From the NCBI GenBank assembly GCA_030151845.1, contig JASLCM010000242.1, positions 1 through 7,306 of the forward strand: a stretch of DNA of 7,306 nucleotides, in the 5' to 3' direction. The position numbers were made by a program, and so were the translations under genes. This DNA is from Bacteroides sp. Its GTDB lineage: Bacteria; Bacteroidota; Bacteroidia; Bacteroidales; Bacteroidaceae. Each line of letters opens with the position of its first letter. Position 1 is the stretch's first letter. Below are positions 1 through 5,538 of this stretch, in pieces. Below the pieces are notes generated by a model. That model was not told where the DNA came from, did not search any database, and was given only the letters and a program-made list of their open reading frames with translations.

Positions 1-462
1 ACCAGAGAATAGACAGCGCCATTTAACAATTTTCAAGCAGATTAAAGAGCAGGAAAGTAACGATTAACCAAAGCTGTGCGTCATGCTTATAAGAGTGGTG
101 CTAAAAAAGTACATATCTTAGGTGCAACCGGAAAAAGAGAAGACCATACACTGGGAAATATTAGTCTATTAATGACTTATGCTCGCAAGTTAGAAGTTAA
201 GTGTTACACCAACTATGGTATATTTATCCCCTCAGAGGGGAATCAAACTTTTAAGAGCTTTAAAGGTCAACAAATATCTCTCTTTAATTTTGGTGCAACC
301 CATATGCACGCAAAGAATCTACTCTATCCACTAAGTGATTTCAATGAACTTTGGCAAGGCACCCTAAATGAGGCTACAGATACACTATTTACTATTTATG
401 CTAATGGAAAGTACCTAGTTTTTAAAAACTATAAAGAAGAAAGTGTCTCAAGACTAAAATGA
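1..462 (+). pseudogene. thiN: Thiamine pyrophosphokinase, 3' part, frameshifted
   Basis: Thiamine pyrophosphokinase (thiamine diphosphokinase) transfers pyrophosphate from ATP to thiamine, making the cofactor thiamine diphosphate in the cytoplasm. The left edge removes the N-terminus. Positions 2-64 read in one frame and end in EQESND before a stop at 65-67. The protein then continues in the -1 frame from 64-66 as LTKAV, followed by ILGATGKREDHTLGNIS and, near the end, the thiamine-binding domain (ISLFNFG, LLYPL, GTLNEA). Joined, EQESND+LTKA restores the family's conserved acidic-Q-x-x-x-D-x-x-K motif, so one T appears to be missing in GATTAACC (GATTTAACC expected). The frame after the shift is open to the TGA at 460-462. 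A GTG at 76 could serve as a start, but the homology clearly extends further upstream. Either this is a recent inactivation or a sequencing error at a short T run; the sequence cannot decide. The symbol follows the Bacillus family name. It converges on thrA and shares its terminator. Confidence 0.85.
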
Positions 463-499
463 GTATTACGCAAAGTTACTAATCATAGTTGTAAAATAT

Positions 500-547
500 A
501 AAAGAGCCCTATCTGCACTCAAATATAGTGTTTGATAGGGCTCTTTT
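500..547. terminator. Bidirectional intrinsic terminator
   Basis: A perfect 14-bp inverted repeat pairs 500-513 (AAAAGAGCCCTATC) with 534-547. Inside the 20-base loop, a further CACT/AGTG pair (516-519 with 527-530) can extend the stem. It lies between the convergent ends of the thiamine pyrophosphokinase gene (462) and thrA (631). The stem has A-runs at one end and T-runs at the other, so either transcript gets U residues at its 3' side. The - strand direction has the more U-rich tail (CTTTTATATTTTAC), so it should end thrA particularly well. The rest of the 463-630 gap shows only a weak nested inverted repeat at 568-612. Confidence 0.88.
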
Positions 548-630
548 CATTGCTTTTAAGAGTGATAGTTTCAGCTCATAAGTTCATGGATATGAGAAGT
601 AAGTTTTGAAACATCTCTTCTTTTACCCAG

Positions 631-3063
631 TTAAACATTAGCAATACTCATTATATCTGCGAATACACCAGCAGCTGTAACCCCAGCTCCCGCACCATAG
701 CCTTGAATAAGCATAGGGTACTCCTTATACCGATCTGTAGTTAAAAGAATAATGTTATTACTTCCTTCCAAAGCATAAAATGGATGTTCCTTAGGTATTC
801 TAACCAAGCCAACACTTAACTTACCCTCTTCATATTTTGCAACAAAACGTAACCGCTGTTCATCGGCTTCAACTTCAACTCTGTATTTTTCAAACCTCTC
901 ATTAAGCATTGGAAGAGTTTCCCAAAACTGGCTTAAATCACCCTCAAAAAAATCAGCGGGCAATAAGGGAGATACCTCAACCTCTTCTTGCTCTACAACA
1001 TACCCTGCTTCTCGTGCTAAAATCACCAATTTCCGAACAACATCAACCCCACTTAAATCTATCCTAGGATCGGGTTCTGAATAACCCAGTTCCTGCGCTT
1101 TTTTCACCACATCACTAAATGAGTCTTTTTCGCTCAACGCATTGAAAATATAGTTTAATGTTCCAGATAGCACTGCTTCTATCTTAAGAATTTTGTCACC
1201 ACTATTTATTAGATCGTTAATTGTATTTATTATAGGTAATCCAGCCCCAACATTCGTTTCAAAAAGAAACTTAACTCCCCTATTTCTAGCAATCTGTTTT
1301 AGGTTTGCATAGTTGCGATAGGATGAAGATGCTGCTATTTTATTTGCTGCTACTACAGAAATATTATGAGATAAAAGTTCTTCATAAATACCAGCAACTT
1401 CACTACTTGCAGTACAATCTACAAAAACAGGATTATAAATATTCATTGACAGAATATGCTCCAACAATAACGAAGTAGAGCTACTCTCTCCAGAAAGAAC
1501 TGCCTCTCTATATGAGGCTAAATCCAACCCATGTCTGTCAAATATAGCACGATCTCCTTTAGCAATTCCAACTACATTTAACTTTAGCCCTCTCTCCTCC
1601 TTCAAGCGCTCTTGCTGCGATTTAATCTGCTCGATCAAGCTACATCCAACCGTACCTATTCCACAAATAAATAGATTTAAAACCTGATATTCGGAGAGAA
1701 AGAAAGAATCATGAATAACATTTAAAGTTTTACGAAGCAAAGATGAATCAATAACACAAGAGATATTGGTTTCTGAAGCACCTTGCACAAAAGCTTTAAC
1801 ATTAATACCATTTCTACCTAGTGTATCAAAAAGCTTTCCTGCTATTCCTGGCCTTGATCTCATATTCTCACCCACAATAGCTACGGTAGAAAGTCCACCT
1901 ACTGCTTTTATGGTAGCCATACTTCCCAGCTCAATCTCTTTTTGAAACTCCTCATTCAACAAAAAGCAAGAGGTTTCTGCATCAACTGTTCTAACCCCTA
2001 TCGAAGTACTGTTTTCAGAAGAAGCCTGAGCCACTAAAAAGACGCTAATTCCCCCTTTCGCCAACGCTCTAAAAATCCTACTATTTACACCTATCACACC
2101 CACCATTCCTAATCCTTGCACAGTGATTAGACTCGTCTCTTTAATAGAGGAAATCCCTTTAATAGGTTTTTCGCTAAAAGAGCACACCCGCTTAATTATC
2201 GTTCCTTCATGCGAGGGGTTAAAGGTATTTTTAATTCGTATGGGTATGTTTTTATGATAAACAGGATAAATAGTTGGTGGGTATACGATTTTTGCTCCAA
2301 AATTACAAAGCTCTGTAGCCTCTGTATAACTAAGCTCCTTTATCGTATAAGCCTTCGATATCACCTTTGGATCTGCTGTCATGAAACCATCTACATCTGT
2401 CCAAATCTCTAGAGATTCAGCATTTAAGGAGGCAGCAAGCAAGGCCGCCGTATAATCAGACCCCCCTCTACCTAGGTTGGTAATCTCTCTGGTTTTGTAA
2501 TCAGAACTGATAAACCCTGGAATGACAAACACCCCACCTTTTACTCCGTCAAAACGCTTTTTAATATGCTCTGTGGTAAGTGTGTCATTCAGTAACACCC
2601 TTCCCTCTCTATCCTCCGTAAAAATGAAGTCCAGAGAGTCACACCAGCTACTTTTAGGAAGAAAAGCAGCCAACAAAAGAGAAGAGAGGCGCTCTCCATA
2701 ACTTAATATCGTATTTTGAGTGCGAGTAGAAAGATCTTTAAGTAAATATAAACCCTGAAGTATATTAGATAACTCATCGAGCAGCTGATGAATTTCCTGC
2801 TCCCTATCAATAGAAATAAAAATACTCTTTTTTATTTCTGTCAAGAGTTCTAAATGCCTATCGAGTAAACTAGATAAGTTTAGTTTGTAACTTTTTTTGC
2901 CTTTGGCAGCCTCTTCAGATATAGCAATCAACTGATCTGTCACGCCCTGTAAAGCAGAGACTACTACCAGCACAGGTTCTCTTGTAGAGACTATAATGTT
3001 TTTAACACGTTGGAAGTTTTCAAAGGAGCTAACGGAAGAGCCCCCAAATTTTAGAATTTTCAT
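631..3063 (-). CDS. thrA: Bifunctional aspartokinase / homoserine dehydrogenase
   Basis: This fused cytoplasmic enzyme phosphorylates aspartate (first step of the aspartate pathway) and reduces aspartate semialdehyde to homoserine, the precursor of threonine and methionine. The 810-residue length matches E. coli ThrA/MetL-type fusions. The kinase occupies about residues 1-290, with KFGGSS at 5-10, LGRGGSD at 197-203 and WTDVDG at 221-226. Two ACT-type regulatory domains follow at about 310-380 and 390-455. The dehydrogenase begins with the nucleotide-binding GIGTVG at 468-473, then AANK at 572-575, ETNVGAG at 602-608, LSGTLNYIF at 632-640 and EPDPRIDLSGVDVVRK at 663-678, which carries the conserved Asp674 and Lys678. 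The ATG at 3061-3063 is directly followed by the canonical N-terminus, so the start is firm, although there is no strong Shine-Dalgarno sequence. It appears monocistronic: a terminator lies downstream and thrB/thrC are not here. The leader region upstream looks regulatory. Whether threonine or methionine feeds back on the ACT domains cannot be read from the sequence. Confidence 0.97.
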   Translation of the reverse strand: MKILKFGGSSVSSFENFQRVKNIIVSTREPVLVVVSALQGVTDQLIAISEEAAKGKKSYKLNLSSLLDRHLELLTEIKKSIFISIDREQEIHQLLDELSNILQGLYLLKDLSTRTQNTILSYGERLSSLLLAAFLPKSSWCDSLDFIFTEDREGRVLLNDTLTTEHIKKRFDGVKGGVFVIPGFISSDYKTREITNLGRGGSDYTAALLAASLNAESLEIWTDVDGFMTADPKVISKAYTIKELSYTEATELCNFGAKIVYPPTIYPVYHKNIPIRIKNTFNPSHEGTIIKRVCSFSEKPIKGISSIKETSLITVQGLGMVGVIGVNSRIFRALAKGGISVFLVAQASSENSTSIGVRTVDAETSCFLLNEEFQKEIELGSMATIKAVGGLSTVAIVGENMRSRPGIAGKLFDTLGRNGINVKAFVQGASETNISCVIDSSLLRKTLNVIHDSFFLSEYQVLNLFICGIGTVGCSLIEQIKSQQERLKEERGLKLNVVGIAKGDRAIFDRHGLDLASYREAVLSGESSSTSLLLEHILSMNIYNPVFVDCTASSEVAGIYEELLSHNISVVAANKIAASSSYRNYANLKQIARNRGVKFLFETNVGAGLPIINTINDLINSGDKILKIEAVLSGTLNYIFNALSEKDSFSDVVKKAQELGYSEPDPRIDLSGVDVVRKLVILAREAGYVVEQEEVEVSPLLPADFFEGDLSQFWETLPMLNERFEKYRVEVEADEQRLRFVAKYEEGKLSVGLVRIPKEHPFYALEGSNNIILLTTDRYKEYPMLIQGYGAGAGVTAAGVFADIMSIANV

Positions 3064-3077
3064 TCTAGCGTAAGATT

Positions 3078-3114
3078 AAAAAATACAACTAACATTCTTT
3101 CTATGAAAAGAATG
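3078..3114 (-). promoter_or_regulatory. Terminator-like hairpin before thrA (possible attenuator)
   Basis: Read on the - strand, CATTCTTT (3114-3107), a six-base loop and AAAGAATG (3100-3093) form a perfect 8-bp stem. It is followed by TTAGTTGTA and a run of six T (3083-3078). The T-run ends 14 bases before the thrA ATG. The stem is AT-rich and separated from the T-run by nine bases, so it would be a weak terminator by normal standards. Its position after a short leader reading frame and before thrA suggests a regulated stop. I found no clear upstream segment that would pair with it as an antiterminator, so the role is inferred. Confidence 0.4.
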
Positions 3115-3126
3115 AGATAAAATCAC

Positions 3127-3219
3127 CTATTTTTTACATGCCCTTTTAGGCATAAACATATCCTTAGCCCCAAAGGGCATAAACATGAATGTGCTATCTA
3201 ACAGGATATCTATACGCAT
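3127..3219 (-). CDS. Putative 30-residue Met-rich leader peptide of thrA
   Basis: A complete small reading frame runs from ATG (3219-3217) to TAG (3129-3127), ending 63 bases before thrA. The peptide begins MRIDILLDSTF, continues MFMPFGAKD (residues 12-20) and ends MFMPKRACKK (21-30). Five of 30 residues are Met, with the MFMP motif repeated at nine-residue spacing. The start codon is preceded by an A-rich stretch (AAAACAACAAAA), typical of translation starts in Bacteroidota. It has no signal peptide or recognisable domain. Its setting between a candidate promoter and a terminator-like hairpin, ahead of an enzyme of methionine and threonine synthesis, is that of an attenuator leader peptide sensing charged tRNA(Met); this is inference. 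The alternative is that the frame is open by chance and the repeats serve only RNA structure. Against the leader model, Met codons are not a continuous run, and there is only one Thr. Confidence 0.45.
   Translation of the reverse strand: MRIDILLDSTFMFMPFGAKDMFMPKRACKK
3138..3180 (-). promoter_or_regulatory. Alternative RNA hairpins in the thrA leader
   Basis: On the - strand four segments can pair in two exclusive ways. In the local fold, GCCC (3178-3175) pairs with GGGC (3170-3167) over loop TTTG, and ATGCCT (3153-3148) pairs with GGGCAT (3143-3138) over loop AAAA, with one wobble pair. In the long-range fold, ATGCCCTTT (3180-3172) pairs with AAAGGGCAT (3146-3138), a perfect 9-bp stem. All lie within the small leader reading frame, so a translating ribosome would cover or free particular arms. 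No U-run follows, so this is not a terminator of the DUF2007 transcript. The pairing is seen in the sequence; the switching is inferred. Confidence 0.4.
3149..3186 (-). repeat. 11-bp direct repeat coding for MFMP
   Basis: The 11-mer ATGTTTATGCC (- strand) occurs at 3186-3176 and again at 3159-3149, exactly 27 bases apart. Both copies are in the same frame of the putative leader peptide and give Met-Phe-Met-Pro twice. The multiple-of-three spacing is compatible with selection on the peptide, on the RNA fold, or both. Confidence 0.6.
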
Positions 3220-3244
3220 TTTTGTTGTTTTTAATCTATAGGGA

Positions 3245-3275
3245 CGAAGATACCATTTTTATCTGAATTTTTAAA
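3245..3275 (-). promoter_or_regulatory. Candidate Bacteroidota-type promoter for the thrA leader
   Basis: On the - strand TATCTTCG (3252-3245) matches the Bacteroidota -7 consensus TAnnTTTG at five of six fixed bases. TTTA (3275-3272) matches the -33 element TTTG at three of four, with the usual 19-base spacing. Transcription would start near 3238, about 20 bases before the leader-peptide ATG, giving a leader of about 175 bases before thrA. Neither box is perfect and the region is AT-rich, so chance matches are possible. Confidence 0.35.
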
Positions 3276-3479
3276 TCAAATCTCGCTTAGTAATTGATTT
3301 GCTCTCTCTTCATTTTCCTCAGTAACCCACAAAGAGGCCTCATCTGCAAGAAAAGGAGCAACTTGGTTTAGTGTTAAATCTTTCGCTAAAACAGGAATAC
3401 CCTCCTCTTCTAAAAAATTTTTAACCATCTCTACTTGGGTAGATGTTCCTCTATAAATACAAAGCAGTTTATCTTTCAT
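3276..3479 (-). CDS. DUF2007 family small protein
   Basis: This 67-residue protein resembles the DUF2007 family (often labelled putative prokaryotic signal-transducing protein), small ferredoxin-like or ACT-like alpha/beta proteins of unknown function. The matching features are the opening strand LLCIYRGTST, an amphipathic helix QVEMVKNFLEEEGIPVLAKD, the central segment with ADEASLWVTEEN, and a C-terminal helix ERANQLLSEI. It is a full-length family member with no signal peptide or membrane segment, so it should be cytoplasmic. It follows murI by 43 bases on the same strand with no terminator between them, so co-transcription is likely. A functional link to glutamate racemase is not shown. 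The family identification rests on overall pattern rather than a catalytic motif. Confidence 0.78.
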   Translation of the reverse strand: MKDKLLCIYRGTSTQVEMVKNFLEEEGIPVLAKDLTLNQVAPFLADEASLWVTEENEERANQLLSEI

Positions 3480-3522
3480 AGCTTTAGTTTTGAAGCAAGA
3501 TAAGATTATTTATTCAAGTCTG

Positions 3523-4365
3523 CTATAACTTTAGCTTTTTAGAACTTATTTTTTTCCTCAATATATGAGAAGCAATATCATCAAAGCGTTCAGGTGCCTC
3601 AGTAGTGTAAAACAGAGTATTTCCCCCTTTCCTACAACGTACCTCCATTTCTGGATGCCGCTCTAAATAATCCTTGAGGCTCTCAGCTACTAACTCCCCT
3701 TGACTTATTAACTGAATAGAAGATGGAGTATATCTTCTTATTTTTGCCTCCAGCAAAGGGTAATGTGTACACCCTAAAATAATTGCATCAATTGCAGGAT
3801 CTTTAGTAAGTAAGGAGCTTATATATTTTTTCACAAAATAATCTGCACCAGGACCATCGGATTCTTTATTCTCAACAAGAGGCACCCACATTGGGCAAGC
3901 TTCACCAGAGACCTTTATCTTAGGATTCTCCTTTCCTATTTCAAGCTCATAAGATCTCGATTGAATGGTTCCTTCAGTAGCTAAAACCCCTACATGATTT
4001 GTATGAGTAAAGCGAGAGATATTCTCTGCCGTTGGACGAATTACTCCTAATACTCGCCTATTAGGATCTATTTGAGGAAGATCATTCTGTTGAATAGAGC
4101 GCAAGGCTTTTGCTGAAGCTGTATTACAAGCCAAGATAACCAAGTGACACCCTTTGCTAAATAACTTCAGCACAGCATCTCTTGTAAACTCGTAGACTAA
4201 ATTAAAAGAGCGAGTACCATAAGGTGCCCGAGCATTATCACCTAAGTAGATATAATCATACTGAGGTAATGCTTTCTGTATCTCTTGATAAACTGTTAGC
4301 CCACCATAGCCTGAATCAAAAATGCCTATGGGTGCCTCTTCCTTGGGGAGCACTTCTTTCAACAT
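3523..4365 (-). CDS. murI: Glutamate racemase
   Basis: Glutamate racemase converts L-glutamate to D-glutamate for the peptidoglycan stem peptide, in the cytoplasm, without a cofactor. The 280-residue protein has the family signature IGIFDSGYGGLTV at 13-25 with Asp17-Ser18, then YLGDNARAPYG at 40-50. Catalytic Cys80 lies in LACNTASAKALR and the second catalytic cysteine, Cys199, in ILGCTHYPLLEAKI. Both halves of the two-base mechanism are therefore present and the gene looks functional. The ATG at 4363-4365 is the only Met upstream of the DSG motif, which supports this start. The 3' end is Lys-rich (KKISSKKLKL). It follows the two ompH/skp genes, but an intrinsic terminator lies only 10 bases before its start codon. 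It must therefore depend on read-through or on a promoter further upstream, inside the ompH/skp coding region. DUF2007 follows 43 bases downstream. Confidence 0.97.
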   Translation of the reverse strand: MLKEVLPKEEAPIGIFDSGYGGLTVYQEIQKALPQYDYIYLGDNARAPYGTRSFNLVYEFTRDAVLKLFSKGCHLVILACNTASAKALRSIQQNDLPQIDPNRRVLGVIRPTAENISRFTHTNHVGVLATEGTIQSRSYELEIGKENPKIKVSGEACPMWVPLVENKESDGPGADYFVKKYISSLLTKDPAIDAIILGCTHYPLLEAKIRRYTPSSIQLISQGELVAESLKDYLERHPEMEVRCRKGGNTLFYTTEAPERFDDIASHILRKKISSKKLKL

Positions 4366-4375
4366 ATTGTAATTT

Positions 4376-4411
4376 AAAAAAGGAGTTTGCTGTTATCCAG
4401 TAAACTCCTTT
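4376..4411 (-). terminator. Intrinsic terminator between ompH/skp block and murI
   Basis: A perfect 10-bp inverted repeat pairs 4402-4411 with 4379-4388 (AAAGGAGTTT / AAACTCCTTT) over a 13-base loop. On the - strand the stem ends in CTCC followed by six T (4381-4376), a standard intrinsic terminator shape. It begins 21 bases after the stop of the second ompH/skp gene and ends 10 bases before the murI ATG. It would end the bamA-ompH-ompH transcript or attenuate expression of murI. Confidence 0.82.
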
Positions 4412-4432
4412 AAATCTTTTTTATTAAACTAA

Positions 4433-4978
4433 CTAAATTCCTAATTTAGCTTTAACCAGACTGGTAACATCCTTACTTTGAGATTGATTAATGTAAGGAA
4501 TTGGCGTACGAACTAAATCAAAAATATAAGTTAATCCTTCTGCCTGACCTACTGCCTGAATAGCGTCATCTAATTTCTTATAGATTGGAGCTAGTAAGTC
4601 GCCTTGAGCTTTTTGCATAGACTGCATAGCATCTTGTTGGAATTGCTCTTGTCTTTGAGCCATATCTTGCAACTCTTTTTGTCTTCTCTCAGCAATATTT
4701 TGAGGAAGAGATTCTTCTGCTAGAGCTTTTTGAAACTCTTGAACTTTCTTATTAAACTCCTCTTGAGTTCTCTGCATCTCTTCACCATATTTTTTCTGTA
4801 AAGCTTCCATTTCTGCCTCAGCTTTAGAAAATTCTGGCATTGCTACAATCACCTCCTGAGAGTTCATGTGTCCAAACTTCAATGCTTGGGCCGAAATTCC
4901 CATCGGCAGAGCTAGCAAAATTAATAGTGCAATTTTTTTAAACATAATTTTATTCGTTTTCTTTAAATTATTATTCAT
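4433..4978 (-). CDS. OmpH/Skp family periplasmic chaperone (second copy)
   Basis: Skp/OmpH proteins are periplasmic chaperones that hold unfolded outer-membrane proteins on the way from Sec to the BAM complex. A signal peptide lies within residues 1-30, with a basic start, the hydrophobic core ALLILLALPMG, and probable cleavage near ISA-QA. It is followed by LKFGHMNSQEVIVAMPEF, the N-terminal strand region of the family. Residues about 50-125 are rich in Glu, Gln and Lys with heptad-like spacing and should form the long coiled-coil arms. The C-terminus GLTYIFDLV...VTSLVKAKLGI returns to the family core. Length (181) is normal. An alternative start at Met12 (4945) begins MFKKIALL, which is a more typical signal peptide; neither start has a clear Shine-Dalgarno sequence. 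The gap to the preceding ompH copy is 27 bases (60 with the later start). A terminator follows the gene. Confidence 0.9.
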   Translation of the reverse strand: MNNNLKKTNKIMFKKIALLILLALPMGISAQALKFGHMNSQEVIVAMPEFSKAEAEMEALQKKYGEEMQRTQEEFNKKVQEFQKALAEESLPQNIAERRQKELQDMAQRQEQFQQDAMQSMQKAQGDLLAPIYKKLDDAIQAVGQAEGLTYIFDLVRTPIPYINQSQSKDVTSLVKAKLGI

Positions 4979-5005
4979 AAGTAGGTTACTTGCAAATGTA
5001 TAAAA

Positions 5006-5527
5006 TTAATTTGAAAATCCTAGCTTAGATAAAACATCATTGCTAATATCCAAAGCTGGAGTCGCATAAATAATACTCATAGCACTTGCACGATCAATAA
5101 CCATATCTAAACCATTTTGTTCAGACAAGCTTTTAACCGCTTCATAAATTCTATCTTGAAGAGGCTCCATATAACCTGACCTAAATTTAGCCAATTCTCC
5201 TTCAGGTCCAAAATAGTTACGCCTCAATTCATTCATCTCTTTCTCTTTTTCAACAATCGCCTGCTCACGCTGTGCACGTTGTTGATCAGAGAGTCTACTC
5301 GCCTCCTTCTGGTAAGAGGCATACATCTGCTGGGCCTCTTTTGCCTTTTTCTCTATCACAGTTTGCCACTGCTGGGCACGCTGTTCCAACTCTTTTTCTC
5401 CTTGAACATAAGCAGGAATATTAGACAGTATGTACTCCATATCAATCAGAGCAACACGTTGTGCATAAGAAGCAACTGTAATACCTATAAGAAGTGTCGT
5501 TAATACTACTAATCTTTTCATAATCAT
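5006..5527 (-). CDS. OmpH/Skp family periplasmic chaperone (first copy)
   Basis: This is a second Skp/OmpH-type chaperone, 173 residues, directly after bamA. The signal peptide covers residues 1-22, with a Lys-Arg start, core LVVLTTLLIGITVA, and likely cleavage after SYA. The mature protein starts QRVALIDMEYILSNIPAY, a very typical OmpH opening. Residues about 43-105 are charged and Gln-rich, fitting the coiled-coil tentacles. The C-terminal core is GLDMVIDRASAMSIIYATP and ISNDVLSKLG. The coordinates use the first ATG (5527). Met3 (5521) is the better start because AGGA at 5530-5527 lies five bases before it, while the first ATG has no usable site. It is only 11 bases from the bamA stop, so the two genes are surely co-transcribed. 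It differs strongly in sequence from its tandem neighbour, so any duplication is old. Confidence 0.93.
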   Translation of the reverse strand: MIMKRLVVLTTLLIGITVASYAQRVALIDMEYILSNIPAYVQGEKELEQRAQQWQTVIEKKAKEAQQMYASYQKEASRLSDQQRAQREQAIVEKEKEMNELRRNYFGPEGELAKFRSGYMEPLQDRIYEAVKSLSEQNGLDMVIDRASAMSIIYATPALDISNDVLSKLGFSN

Positions 5528-5530
5528 CCT
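5527..5530 (-). promoter_or_regulatory. Ribosome binding site deciding the first ompH start
   Basis: AGGA on the - strand lies five bases before the ATG at 5521-5519 and overlaps the first base of the upstream ATG at 5527-5525. It favours the second ATG, shortening the protein by two residues. It is one of the few Shine-Dalgarno-like sites in this window. Confidence 0.5.
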
Positions 5531-5538
5531 GTTTTAAA

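Noticed and set aside
56..72. Programmed ribosomal frameshifting in the thiamine pyrophosphokinase gene
   Set aside because: There is no slippery heptamer or downstream stem, and the family is not known for recoding. A plain deletion or sequence error is simpler.
76..462. An intact short gene starting at the GTG at position 76
   Set aside because: Conserved thiamine pyrophosphokinase sequence continues upstream of the GTG, first in the same frame and then, after a one-base shift, in another. The GTG is an internal Val codon.
568..612. Nested inverted repeat (GTTTCA/TGAAAC outside, CTCATA/TATGAG inside) downstream of thrA
   Set aside because: The arms are six bases, the spacing is uneven and there is no U-run; the 500-547 hairpin explains termination far better.
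2209..2412. Open frame of 67 codons on the + strand
   Set aside because: It lies wholly inside thrA on the opposite strand, and its Cys/Ile/Tyr-rich product resembles no family.
3064..3275. A known riboswitch class (SAM or lysine) in the thrA leader
   Set aside because: I see no conserved core of these classes, and the leader is occupied by a small reading frame. A covariance-model search would settle it.
4519..4526. Perfect match to the -7 promoter box TAnnTTTG on the - strand, a possible murI promoter
   Set aside because: No -33 TTTG lies 19-21 bases upstream, it is inside the ompH/skp coding region, and such matches are common in AT-rich DNA.
5279..5503. Open frame of 74 codons on the + strand
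   Set aside because: It is antisense to the first ompH/skp gene; its Leu-rich look comes from reading coiled-coil and signal-peptide codons backwards.
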